Assembly: GCA_028875725.1 (NCBI GenBank)
Contig: JAPPCR010000006.1
Coordinates: forward strand, 627,786-691,785
Length of the DNA stretch: 64,000 bases
Reading direction: 5' to 3'
Source of the DNA: Acidobacteriota bacterium
GTDB taxonomy: Bacteria; Acidobacteriota; Thermoanaerobaculia; Multivoradales; Multivoraceae
Shown in pieces: positions 44,233-52,730 of the stretch. The translations under genes and the position numbers were made by a program. Within the stretch, counting starts at the first letter, position 1. Every line of letters begins with the position of its first letter. The notes beneath the pieces are model-generated. The model saw nothing but the letters and a program-made list of their open reading frames with translations, did no database searches and had not been told where the DNA came from.

Positions 44233-44769
44233 GTGCAGGTGCTCGATCCGTCCTGGGAGGGTACGCCCCCGCCGCTCACGCCGGCGCCGCGGCTCGCCGC
44301 TTTCCGAGGCATCGATGTGGCCCTGCTCTCGAACGGCAAGGCCGGTGTGGCTCCGCTGTTCGACCACCTGGAGTCCCTGCTGCGGGAACGCTGGGGCGTG
44401 GCTTCGGTCGAGCGGGCGACGAAGGGGAACTACAGCGCTCCGGCGGAACCGGATCTGGTCCGCCGTTTGGCCCGGCGGCGACTGGTCATTACCGGCGTCG
44501 GCGACTGAGGGAGTTGCTCGTCGTGCAGTCTGCACGACGCCGTCACGTTCGAGCGCGAAGGTGTGCCCGCGGTCGGCGTGATGACGTCCGCGTTCGTCGA
44601 CGGCGCGGAACTGATGGCCAACGCCTGCGGCGCGCCGGACTATCCGTTCGCCGTGATCGAGCATCCGATCAGCAGCGCGACCGACGCGGAGCTCCTGGAA
44701 CGGGCCGGAGAGATCGTGCGGCAGGCGGAGGAACTGGTTCTTGCCGACGCGCCACGGGACTCGTCGTGA
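44233..44769 (+). CDS. UGSC-family selenoprotein with in-frame UGA (selenocysteine)
   Basis: 178-residue protein interrupted at codon 92 by TGA (44506-44508). Reading through gives ITGVGD-U-GSCSSCSLHDAV, the U-G-S-C motif for which the UGSC (seleno)protein family is named; Cys homologues carry CGSC. The frame continues unbroken for 87 codons (VPAVGVMTSAFVDGAELMAN, then DYPFAVIEHPISSATDAEL), and the stop at 44769 overlaps the next gene's GTG. A perfect SECIS-type hairpin lies 10 nt after the UGA. The start is placed at GTG 44233 (MQVLDPSWEG), where family similarity begins; GTG 44182 is also open. The molecular function is unknown; Sec plus Cys95 and Cys98 suggests redox chemistry. Untreated annotation would split it into two short genes. 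Confidence 0.88.
44519..44539 (+). promoter_or_regulatory. Bacterial SECIS hairpin (candidate)
   Basis: A perfect 9-bp stem (CGTCGTGCA / TGCACGACG) with a 3-nt loop GTC begins 10 nt after the UGA codon; its loop lies 19 nt from the UGA. The tip TGCA-GTC-TGCA closely resembles the apical part of the E. coli fdhF SECIS (TGCA-GGTC-TGCA), and the spacing is similar. It would recruit SelB with selenocysteinyl-tRNA during translation. Confidence 0.82.
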
Positions 44770-45899
44770 CGAGTTCGTGGCTACGGGCCGGCACCATGAC
44801 CGCGGTGTTCGTGCTGTTGGCGGCACCGGCGGCGGGACAAGACGGCGTGGTGCTGGCCGAGTTCATCTTCAACGACGCGCCGCATCCCGAGTGCCATGCC
44901 TCGACGATCGCCGAGACGGCTTCCGGCGCTCTGGTCGCTGCCTGGTTCAGCGGGACCGCCGAGCGGAACGCGGACGTCGGCATCTGGTTCAGCCGGCAGG
45001 GCGTCGACGGCTGGACGGCCCCGGTCGAAGTGGCAAACGGCGTTCAGCCGGACGGCGGCCGCTACCCGACCTGGAACCCGGTTCTCTACCAGCCGCCTCG
45101 GGACGGCGCGGCCCTGCTCCTCTTCTTCAAGGTGGGGCCGAGCCCGCCGGAGTGGTGGGGGATGGTCATGGAGTCCGGCGACGACGGCCGCACCTGGAGC
45201 GAGCCCCGGCGGCTTCCGGACGGCATCCTGGGGCCGATCAAGAACAAGCCGATCACGCTGCCCGACGGCAGTCTGCTCGCCGGCTCGAGCATCGAGGACG
45301 CGCCCGAGCCCCCGGCCTGGCGAGCGCACTTCGAGCGTTCGTCCGATCTCGGGCGAACCTGGACGCGCAGCGAGCGGCTGGCCGGCAAGACGACGGACGG
45401 CGAGGACTTCTGGATCATCCAGCCGACCATCTTCACGCTCGGCGGCGGCGAACTCCTGGCGATGTTCCGGTCCAAGCAGAGCCGCATCGCCGCTTCCCGT
45501 TCCGTTGACGAAGGCCGCACCTGGGGGCCGATCCACGCCACCGGCCTGCTCAACCCCGACGCCGGCGTCGACGGCCTGACTCTCGCCGACGGCCGCCACC
45601 TCCTCGTGTACAACCACAAGGTGCGCATCGACGGCGCCTGGGCCGGCTCCCGGTCGCGCCTGAACGTCGCGCTCTCGGACGACGGCGACACCTGGGACGC
45701 CGCGCTGATGCTGGAGGACCAGGACGGCGAGTACTCCTACCCGGCGGTGATCCAGGCCGGTGACGGGCTGGTCCACGTGACGTACACGCACCGGCGGACC
45801 CGCATCCGGCACGTGGTCCTCGATCCCGCGGCGCTGCCGCGGTACCCGATGCCAGGCGTCGAGTGGCCGCACGAGGCGCCGGTTCTGCCTCCGGAGTGA
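44766..45899 (+). CDS. Exported sialidase-like (BNR/Asp-box) protein
   Basis: 377-residue secreted protein with signal peptide (MTSSWLRAGTMTAVFVLLAA...AAGQ). Four Asp boxes (S-x-D-x-G-x-T-W type) are visible: SGDDGRTWSE, SSDLGRTWTR, SVDEGRTWGP and SDDGDTWD. These mark six-bladed sialidase propellers of the BNR_2 type. The catalytic residues of true sialidases are not all certain, so glycosidase specificity is open. GTG 44766 overlaps the selenoprotein stop (GTGA), and the SSS symporter follows with another GTGA, so the three genes are coupled. Confidence 0.82.
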   Translation: MTSSWLRAGTMTAVFVLLAAPAAGQDGVVLAEFIFNDAPHPECHASTIAETASGALVAAWFSGTAERNADVGIWFSRQGVDGWTAPVEVANGVQPDGGRYPTWNPVLYQPPRDGAALLLFFKVGPSPPEWWGMVMESGDDGRTWSEPRRLPDGILGPIKNKPITLPDGSLLAGSSIEDAPEPPAWRAHFERSSDLGRTWTRSERLAGKTTDGEDFWIIQPTIFTLGGGELLAMFRSKQSRIAASRSVDEGRTWGPIHATGLLNPDAGVDGLTLADGRHLLVYNHKVRIDGAWAGSRSRLNVALSDDGDTWDAALMLEDQDGEYSYPAVIQAGDGLVHVTYTHRRTRIRHVVLDPAALPRYPMPGVEWPHEAPVLPPE

Positions 45900-47374
45900 C
45901 CGCCGGCGTCGATCTCGTCGTCTTCGCCGCCTACCTGGTCGGCGTCGTCGCGCTGGGCCTCTCGCTCGCCAAACGGAGCGGAACGGCGCGAGGGTTCATG
46001 GTCGCGGGCGGAGCGTTGCCCGGCTGGGTCGTCGGCATGTCGATGTTCGGCACGTTCCTGTCGAGCAACACGTTCATCGGGGTGCCCGGGCAGGCGTACG
46101 GCGGCAACTGGAACGCCTTTGTCTTCTCGCTTTCCCTGCCGGTGGCGGCGTTCCTCGCGGCGCGCTGGTGGATCCCGTTCTATCGCCGCGGCGACGCGGT
46201 GTCGGCCTACCACCACCTGGAGGCGCGTTTCGGCCGCTGGGCGCGGACCTACGCCGTTGCCTGCTACCTGCTGACGCAGTTCGCGCGGGTCGGCTCGATC
46301 CTGTTTGGCGTGGCCCTGGCGATGAACGCCCTGACCGGCTGGCCGGTGGCCTGGATCATCCTCTGCACCGGCATCGTCGTCACGGTCTACACCCTCGTCG
46401 GCGGAATCGAGGCGGTCATCTGGACCGACGTGATCCAGAGTGTCGTGCTGACGGTCGGCGCCCTGGTGGTCGTCGGGCTCCTGGTCGGGGACGCGCAGGG
46501 TGGGTTCGGTGGACTGCTCGAGACGGCTCAGGCGGCGGAGAAGTTCTCTCTCGGCAGCTTCTCCTTCGAGTTCACGACCTCGACGTTCTGGGTCGTCCTG
46601 GTCTACGGCCTGTTCATCAACTTCACCAACTTCGGCATCGACCAGAGCTACGTCCAGCGCTACCACGCCGCGAACAGCGACCGGGCCGCGTCTCGCTCCG
46701 TGTGGCTGGCGGCCGGCCTTTACCTGCCGGTTTCGGCCGTCTTCTTCTTCATCGGCACCGGGCTGTTCGTCGTTCTTCAGGGACAGCCCGAGGCGGCCGG
46801 GCTCGCCGCCGATCAGGCCTTCCCGCACTACATCTCGACCCGGCTGCCGTCCGGCGCGGCGGGGCTGCTCATCGCGGCCCTGTTCGCGGCCGCGATGAGC
46901 AGCATCGACACGTCGTTCAACAGTTCGGCCACGGTGTTCCTGTCCGACATCTACCGGACCTGGATCCGGCCCGAGCGGGGGCCGGACGGCGGCGAGACGG
47001 AGGATCTGCGCGTGCTGCGGCGAGCTACGGTCGTCATCGGCGTTATCGGCACGGGCGCGGCGCTACTGATGATCGGCGCGGGGAGTCTTCTGGATGTGTG
47101 GTGGACGGTTTCCGGCATCTTCGCCGGCGGCCTGCTCGGACTGTTCGCGCTCGACCGGCTGGCACCCCAAGCGGGCCGCGGCGCCGCCCAGGCCGGAGTG
47201 GCCGTGGGCGTGCTGGTCATCGTGTGGATGACGGTGTCGCCGCAACTCGAGGGCGGCCTCGCGATGCTGCGCATTCCGCTGCACAGCTACATGATCACCG
47301 TCATCGGCACGCTCACCATCTTCGGCGTCGGTTTGCTGCTGGCGGGGCGGCGGCGGGCCGCGGCGCTGCGATAG
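45896..47374 (+). CDS. Sodium:solute symporter (SSS family)
   Basis: 492-residue membrane transporter with about 12-13 helices. SSS segments are clear (GALPGWVVGMSMFGTFLSSN, TLVGGIEAVIWTDVIQSVVL, LFAAAMSSIDTSFNSSATVF). The start GTG 45896 overlaps the sialidase stop (GTGA). Coupling to a sialidase-like enzyme suggests uptake of a released sugar such as sialic acid, but this is inference; no sialic-acid catabolic genes are in the window. Confidence 0.9.
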   Translation: MTAGVDLVVFAAYLVGVVALGLSLAKRSGTARGFMVAGGALPGWVVGMSMFGTFLSSNTFIGVPGQAYGGNWNAFVFSLSLPVAAFLAARWWIPFYRRGDAVSAYHHLEARFGRWARTYAVACYLLTQFARVGSILFGVALAMNALTGWPVAWIILCTGIVVTVYTLVGGIEAVIWTDVIQSVVLTVGALVVVGLLVGDAQGGFGGLLETAQAAEKFSLGSFSFEFTTSTFWVVLVYGLFINFTNFGIDQSYVQRYHAANSDRAASRSVWLAAGLYLPVSAVFFFIGTGLFVVLQGQPEAAGLAADQAFPHYISTRLPSGAAGLLIAALFAAAMSSIDTSFNSSATVFLSDIYRTWIRPERGPDGGETEDLRVLRRATVVIGVIGTGAALLMIGAGSLLDVWWTVSGIFAGGLLGLFALDRLAPQAGRGAAQAGVAVGVLVIVWMTVSPQLEGGLAMLRIPLHSYMITVIGTLTIFGVGLLLAGRRRAAALR

Positions 47375-47400
47375 TGTGACCTCGTTCGCCCGGTCACCCG

Positions 47401-47949
47401 ATGCTCGCTTCAGATTCTCCGCCGACCCCGCGCTCCGACCGTCCGCGCCGTCTGGCCATCCTCCTGACCGCCTCGCTGCTACTCCTGCCGCTCGGCGGCT
47501 GCGACAAGCGGGGCGATCTCCTGGGCGTCGAACTCGTCGTCTTCACTCTTGGCGAATGGGCCGGCACCGGGCCGCAGGATGAGGAGTTCCGATTCATCCT
47601 GGAACGCGACGATGACGACGTGCGGCTCGCCGCTTTCCTCGTTCATCTGCCGGGACTCGCGGACGCGGCCGTGGGCGAGCCCGAGGCTTGCGCCACGCTG
47701 ATCAATGCCTTCACGAGGTTCGGGAACTCCAACGCGAACATACGAATCCGCGACGCCGGCTTCCGGTTCCGCACGCCGAACGATGTCCGGGTAGACCAGG
47801 ACGGCCTGATCGAGGCGGTGATCACCGGCACCTTCGATTCCTCGGAGAGCGCGGTGGTGGACGCCGAGATAGAGATCGACGCCACCCGCTTCCTGGCTTG
47901 CCGCATCGAGACGATGGTCAGTTGGCAGGTCGAACCGGTCGGTTCCTGA
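47401..47949 (+). CDS. Hypothetical lipoprotein
   Basis: 182-residue protein with a lipoprotein signal (LLLLPLGGC) and an acidic body in which residues about 45-180 look like a beta-rich single domain (FRFILERDDDDVRLAAFLVH, DAEIEIDATRFLACRIETM). No family is recognised. ATG 47401 is 26 bp after the symporter stop. The role is unknown; the location suggests an envelope function. Confidence 0.65.
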   Translation: MLASDSPPTPRSDRPRRLAILLTASLLLLPLGGCDKRGDLLGVELVVFTLGEWAGTGPQDEEFRFILERDDDDVRLAAFLVHLPGLADAAVGEPEACATLINAFTRFGNSNANIRIRDAGFRFRTPNDVRVDQDGLIEAVITGTFDSSESAVVDAEIEIDATRFLACRIETMVSWQVEPVGS

Positions 47950-47985
47950 GCCGCGGACGGGAAGAGCGCGAGGCGGAGGCGGAGG

Positions 47986-49557
47986 ATGTATCCCGGCAGG
48001 TACGCGCGCGAGACCCCGGACAAGCCGGCGGTCATCATGGCCGGGACCGGCGAGACGGTCACCTACCTGGAGCTCGACCGGCGGTCGAACAGGCTGGCGC
48101 AACTCTGGTACGTCCAGGGCCTGCGGCCGGAAGACCACGTGGCGATCTTCATGGAGAACCACTCCCGGTACTTCGAGGTCTACTGGGCGGCGATCCGGTC
48201 GGGCCTTTACCTGACGACGGTGAACCGCTACCTGACGGCCGAGGAGGCGGCGTACATCGTCAAGGACTGCGGCGCGAAGAACATCGTTGCGTCGGCGAAG
48301 CTGGCCGAAGCGTGCGCAGGACTGACGGACCTGATCCCGACCTGCCCCGGCCGGCTCATCGTCGACGACGACGGCCTGGGCATCCCTCCCGGCTGGGACG
48401 ACTACGGCGAGGCGACGGCCGCGTTCCCGGGCGAGCCGCTTGCCGACCAGCCGCGCGGTAGCACGATGCTCTACAGCTCCGGCACGACGGGCAGGCCGAA
48501 GGGCATTCTGCGGCCGCTGACGGGGCTGTCGGTGGAGGAGATGCCGGACCAGCGCTTCGAGGTGCTGACGAGCATCTACGGCATCGACGCCGATTCGATC
48601 TACCTGTCGCCGGCGCCGCTTTATCACGCGGCGCCGATCGGCTTCACCGCCGGTACGCAGACGCTCGGCGGCACGGTGGTCGTGATGGAGCGCTTCGATC
48701 CGGAACTCTCGCTCAAGGCGATCGAGGACTACGGAATCACCGTCAGCCAGTGGGTGCCGACGATGTTCAACCGCATGCTCAAGCTCCCCGAGGAGGCGCG
48801 CAACCGCTACGACCTCTCGAGCCATGCGCGGGCGATCCACGCCGCAGCTCCCTGCCCGGTCGACGTCAAGCGCCGGATGATCGAGTGGTGGGGTCCGATC
48901 ATCCTGGAGTACTACGCCGGCTCCGAGGGCAACGGCATGTGCGCGGTCGAAACGGACGAGTGGCTGAGGAAACCGGGCACGGTCGGCAAGTGCCTGACGG
49001 CGACGGTCCACATCTGCGACGACGACGGCGAGGAGCTGCCGGCGGGGGAGCCGGGCACGATCTTCTTCGAGCCGCCCGAGGACGCGGACCTCTTCGAGTA
49101 CCACGGTGACCGGGAGAAGACGCTCGGCTCGCGGCACCCGCGCCACGCCCGCTGGAGCACCCTCGGCGATGTCGGCTACCTGGATGAGGACGGCTACGTC
49201 TTCCTCACCGACCGGAAGGCGTTCATGATCATCTCGGGCGGCGTCAACATCTATCCCCAGGAGATCGAGGACGCTCTCATCCTCCATCCGAAGGTGGCCG
49301 ACGTGGCGGTGATCGGCGTTCCGAACGAGGACCTGGGCGAAGAGGTCAAGGCGGTCGTGCAGTTGATGCCCGGTTTCGAGGAGAGTCCGCATCTAGCGGA
49401 GGAGCTTCTGGCCTATGCGCGGGAGCGCGTCGCGCACTACAAGGCGCCGAAGTCGATCGACTTCGAGGAGCAACTCCCGCGGCTTCCCACCGGGAAGCTC
49501 TACAAGCGCCTGCTGCGCGACCGCTACTGGACCGGCCGCACGTCGCGGATCGTCTAG
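47986..49557 (+). CDS. Acyl-CoA synthetase (AMP-binding)
   Basis: 523-residue ANL ligase. The adenylation loop MLYSSGTTGRPKGILRP, core YYAGSEGNG, TLGDVGYLDEDG hinge, SGGVNIYPQEIE and the C-terminal catalytic LPTGKLYKRLLRDRY are intact. The N-terminus (MYPGRYARETPDKPAVIMAG) resembles short/medium-chain or bile-acid/steroid-type acyl-CoA synthetases. The acid is unknown. A GGAGG 6 nt before ATG 47986 fits a strong ribosome site. Confidence 0.9.
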   Translation: MYPGRYARETPDKPAVIMAGTGETVTYLELDRRSNRLAQLWYVQGLRPEDHVAIFMENHSRYFEVYWAAIRSGLYLTTVNRYLTAEEAAYIVKDCGAKNIVASAKLAEACAGLTDLIPTCPGRLIVDDDGLGIPPGWDDYGEATAAFPGEPLADQPRGSTMLYSSGTTGRPKGILRPLTGLSVEEMPDQRFEVLTSIYGIDADSIYLSPAPLYHAAPIGFTAGTQTLGGTVVVMERFDPELSLKAIEDYGITVSQWVPTMFNRMLKLPEEARNRYDLSSHARAIHAAAPCPVDVKRRMIEWWGPIILEYYAGSEGNGMCAVETDEWLRKPGTVGKCLTATVHICDDDGEELPAGEPGTIFFEPPEDADLFEYHGDREKTLGSRHPRHARWSTLGDVGYLDEDGYVFLTDRKAFMIISGGVNIYPQEIEDALILHPKVADVAVIGVPNEDLGEEVKAVVQLMPGFEESPHLAEELLAYARERVAHYKAPKSIDFEEQLPRLPTGKLYKRLLRDRYWTGRTSRIV

Positions 49558-49577
49558 CTGCGGGACGGCGACTGGCT

Positions 49578-50285
49578 TTGCTGACCAGCATCGCGGACGA
49601 ACTGGCGCGGGAGGTCGACCGGCTCGAGTTCGGGCCGCCGGTCGTCCACGTCTACAACCCGCTCGTCTACGCCCGTGCGGCCCACCACGCCTACCTGAAT
49701 CTGGCCGGCGACCAGCCTGGCAGGGTGGTCCTCCTGGGCATGAACCCGGGTCCCTGGGGCATGACCCAGACCGGTGTGCCGTTCGGCGAGGTGGCCTACG
49801 CGCGGGACTGGCTTGGCATCGACGCTCCCGTGGAGCCGCCGGCTATTCAACATCCGAAGCGGCCGATCCTCGGCTTCGACTGCCGCCGGAGCGAGGTCAG
49901 CGGCCGGCGGGTCTGGGGCTGGGCGAAGCGGCGCTTCGGCAGCCCCGGGGCCTTCTTCGAGCGCTTCCTGGTCTGGAACTACTGCCCGCTGGCGTTCCTC
50001 CTGGAGAGTGGCGCGAACCTGACCCCGGACCGCTTGGCCGCGCCCGAGAAGACGCCTCTCTTCGAGGCCTGTGACCGCGCCTTGCTGCGGGCGGCCCAGG
50101 TGCTGGAGCCGCAGCTCGTGGTCGGTGTCGGCGCCTTCGCCGAGGGGAGGGCACAGCGGGCGCTGGCCGCCGCCGACGTGCCGATCGGCAGGATGCTGCA
50201 CCCGAGTCCGGCCAGCCCCGCCGCCAACCGCGGCTGGGAGGCGCAGGCGGAACGGGATCTGCGCGCCCTGAGCGTTGACCTTTAG
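49578..50285 (+). CDS. SMUG1-type single-strand-selective uracil-DNA glycosylase
   Basis: 235-residue uracil-DNA glycosylase family member. The SMUG1 catalytic motif is GMNPGPWGMTQTGVPFGEV and the second motif is HPSPASPAANRGW, both as in bacterial SMUG proteins. It would remove uracil or oxidised pyrimidines from DNA in base-excision repair. The start TTG 49578 is the most upstream in frame. Its stop overlaps the convergent serine hydrolase gene. Confidence 0.9.
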   Translation: MLTSIADELAREVDRLEFGPPVVHVYNPLVYARAAHHAYLNLAGDQPGRVVLLGMNPGPWGMTQTGVPFGEVAYARDWLGIDAPVEPPAIQHPKRPILGFDCRRSEVSGRRVWGWAKRRFGSPGAFFERFLVWNYCPLAFLLESGANLTPDRLAAPEKTPLFEACDRALLRAAQVLEPQLVVGVGAFAEGRAQRALAAADVPIGRMLHPSPASPAANRGWEAQAERDLRALSVDL

Positions 50286-51571
50286 CGCGGCGCAACCGTC
50301 CTGTCGTCGATGGCCTCCCCGACCGCGTCGTGGATCGCCGGTCGGAGCCTGCGGATGGCGATGTTCTCGCGGGTCGGGTGGACCCGGTTGGTCAGCAGGA
50401 CGACGATCAGCTCGAGTTCCGGGTCGATCCAGAGCGAGGTCCCCGTGAAGCCGGTGTGCCCGAAGGAGCGCGCGGAGAAGTACCTGCCGGCGGAACTCGG
50501 TTGGGAGGGTGTGTCCCAGCCCAGTGCGCGGCTGCTGGCGGGGACCAGGTCGGCCCGTTGGGTGAAGAGGGCGACCGTTTCGGCGCGGGCGATGCGCCGT
50601 TCGCCGTAGACGCCGCCGTTCAGCATCGCCTGCGCAAACGTCGCGACGTCGCGTACGGTGCCGAACAGTCCGGCATGGGGCGCCACGCCCCCCAAAGCAT
50701 GCGTGTTCTCGTCGTGGACTTCACCGTGGGGGAGCCGCCCGCGCCAGTCGTCGGGCTCGGTTGGAGCGATCCGCTCGCGGAGAGCGGGATCGGGGAGGTA
50801 GCCGGTGTCCCGGAGCCCCAAAGGGCCGAGGACCTCCTCCCGGACCAGGGTGTCGAGAGGCCGGCCGGACCCGCGTTCGAGGATCTCGCCCAGGAGCAGG
50901 ACGCCGAGGTCGGAGTAGATGGCCCGCTCGCGCGGTCCGGCCTCGAGCTCGGTGGCGGCGATGTGCTCGAGGTACCGGCGGCGGGCCTCGTCCCGGCCGA
51001 AACCTTCCCCCAGCTCCCGGAACAGCTCGGTGCAGCAGGGCAGGCCGCTCGAGTGGGCGAGCAGGTCCCTCAGGGTCGCGTCTCCGACCGGCCGCCCTTT
51101 GAGTTCCGGAAGGTAGGACGCGGCGGCGGTGTCGAGGTCGAGCGCGCCGGACTCGACCCGACGCATCATCAGGGTCGTCGTCGCGATGACCTTGGTCAGG
51201 GAAGCCAGGTCGTAGATGGTCGACGGAGTGACGGCGGGAGCGTCGTCCTCCCAGGTCAGCCGGCCGGCAGCCCGTTCGAGCGCGATGGCGCCGCGGCGCG
51301 CGACCAGCAGGACGCCGCCCGGAGTGACACCCTCGGCCACGGCCTTCTCCAGCAGGGCGGCGGCCTGCTGGAGTCGCTCCGGGTCGAAGCCGGCCGATTC
51401 GGGCACCGCGTCATGGAGCGTGGCGGCGGTCGCAGCCGGCCCTGCCGATCCAGGTGAAGACACGTTTGACGCGGGTCTTGTCGATTGGCAGGCGAAGGAG
51501 GCGGCGAAGAGCGGTACAGCCGCCAGGAGCCAAACCGCCGGCGCCTTGGTGAGTCCTCGCTCGGCATCCAT
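50282..51571 (-). CDS. Serine hydrolase, beta-lactamase/esterase family (class C type), exported
   Basis: 429-residue penicillin-binding-type serine hydrolase. The S-x-x-K motif is SLTK (in LASLTKVIATT), the Y-x-N motif appears as YSD in AIYSDLGVLL, and HTGFTG near the C-terminus replaces KTG. The N-terminus has a lipoprotein-like signal (LFAASFAC). Such proteins include esterases, DD-peptidases and beta-lactamases; which one is unclear. ATG 51571 opens the signal. It is convergent with SMUG and diverges from the SMP-30 gene over 92 bp. Confidence 0.85.
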   Translation of the reverse strand: MDAERGLTKAPAVWLLAAVPLFAASFACQSTRPASNVSSPGSAGPAATAATLHDAVPESAGFDPERLQQAAALLEKAVAEGVTPGGVLLVARRGAIALERAAGRLTWEDDAPAVTPSTIYDLASLTKVIATTTLMMRRVESGALDLDTAAASYLPELKGRPVGDATLRDLLAHSSGLPCCTELFRELGEGFGRDEARRRYLEHIAATELEAGPRERAIYSDLGVLLLGEILERGSGRPLDTLVREEVLGPLGLRDTGYLPDPALRERIAPTEPDDWRGRLPHGEVHDENTHALGGVAPHAGLFGTVRDVATFAQAMLNGGVYGERRIARAETVALFTQRADLVPASSRALGWDTPSQPSSAGRYFSARSFGHTGFTGTSLWIDPELELIVVLLTNRVHPTRENIAIRRLRPAIHDAVGEAIDDRTVAPR

Positions 51572-51663
51572 GGCGGGCGAAGAAGGCAACGCCGCGAGAA
51601 TACCTGTTGCTATCCTCACGCCTTCGCGGAAGAAGTGAGCAGACTTCAGTAGGAGACTCGACG

Positions 51664-52713
51664 ATGAGGAGTTCCCGGGCCGGATGGGCGATCCTGGGCG
51701 CGGTGCTGGTCGCAGGTTGCGGCTATGGCGGCGACAGCGAGGAAGCCGAGACGATGATGGAGGAGGCAACGGAGGAGATGGAGAGCGACGGCACGGTGTT
51801 GCGGAACGACCCGGCAATGGACGACCTGGTGCCCGTGGATGCCGTGGTCGAGAAGGTGGCGGACGGCTTCACGTTCACAGAGGGTCCGGTGTGGGTGCCG
51901 GGTGAGCCCGACCGGCTCTACTTCAGCGACATCCCGGCCAACACGGTCTATCGCTGGTCGGAGAGTGAGGGGACGGTGGTCTTCCTGCAGCCCGTGTTGC
52001 CCGAGGACGCCGTCACCGGCGGCACCGGCGGATCTAACGGGCTGGCCCTGCACCCGGACGGCCGCCTCGTTCTCTGCGAGCATGGCAACCGAGTGGTGTC
52101 GGCGATGGAGCTCGGCGGCGAGCGGACGACGCTGGCCGGGAGCTACGACGGCAAGCGGCTGAACAGCCCGAACGACATCGTGTTCCACTCGAGCGGCGCC
52201 GCCTTCTTCACCGATCCGCCCTACGGTCTGCCGAACCAGTCGGAGAACAAGGAGCAGGACCACAACGGCATCTACCGCCTGGACCCGGACGGCACGGTGA
52301 CCCTGCTCGAGACCGGCCAGACCCGCCCCAACGGTCTCGGCCTGTCGCCGGACGAGAGGACGCTCTACGTGGCGAACTCCGACGCGCCGCCGAACCGCTA
52401 CTGGAAGAAGTACGCGGTGAACGACGACCTCACCCTGGACGAGGGCGAGATGTTCTTCGACGCCAGCGACATGGAGGCGCCCGGCGCGCCGGACGGACTG
52501 GCCGTCGACGTGGACGGCAACGTGTTCGCGACCGGCCCGGGCGGCGTGATGGTGTTCGCGCCGGACGGCCGCCACCTGGGGACGGTCGCGCCGGCCGAGC
52601 TGCCCGCGAACACCGCTTTCGGCGGCGACGGCAGCACGCTGTACATGACGGCGCGCACGGGGCTCTACCGCGTCACCACGAGTACCCGGGGTCTCGTATA
52701 CCGGGGCGAGTGA
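51664..52713 (+). CDS. SMP-30/gluconolactonase-like lipoprotein
   Basis: 349-residue beta-propeller of the SMP-30/gluconolaconase family. Lipoprotein signal ILGAVLVAGC, then an acidic linker, then FTEGPVWVPGEPDRLYFSDI, GGSNGLALHPDGRLVLCEHG, LNSPNDIVFHSSGAAFFTDP and RPNGLGLSPDERTLYVANSD, the metal-binding propeller motifs (Glu, Asn, Asp). It would open a sugar-type lactone in the periplasm. TAGGAG stands 9 nt before ATG 51664. A symporter follows 17 bp later. Confidence 0.88.
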   Translation: MRSSRAGWAILGAVLVAGCGYGGDSEEAETMMEEATEEMESDGTVLRNDPAMDDLVPVDAVVEKVADGFTFTEGPVWVPGEPDRLYFSDIPANTVYRWSESEGTVVFLQPVLPEDAVTGGTGGSNGLALHPDGRLVLCEHGNRVVSAMELGGERTTLAGSYDGKRLNSPNDIVFHSSGAAFFTDPPYGLPNQSENKEQDHNGIYRLDPDGTVTLLETGQTRPNGLGLSPDERTLYVANSDAPPNRYWKKYAVNDDLTLDEGEMFFDASDMEAPGAPDGLAVDVDGNVFATGPGGVMVFAPDGRHLGTVAPAELPANTAFGGDGSTLYMTARTGLYRVTTSTRGLVYRGE

Positions 52714-52730
52714 TTCACTCGTAGGCCTGC

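Noticed and set aside
44182-44508. Treating the selenoprotein as two separate small genes
   Set aside because: The frame is continuous across the TGA, which is followed by GSC in the family motif and by a SECIS-type hairpin, and the second stop is coupled to the next gene.
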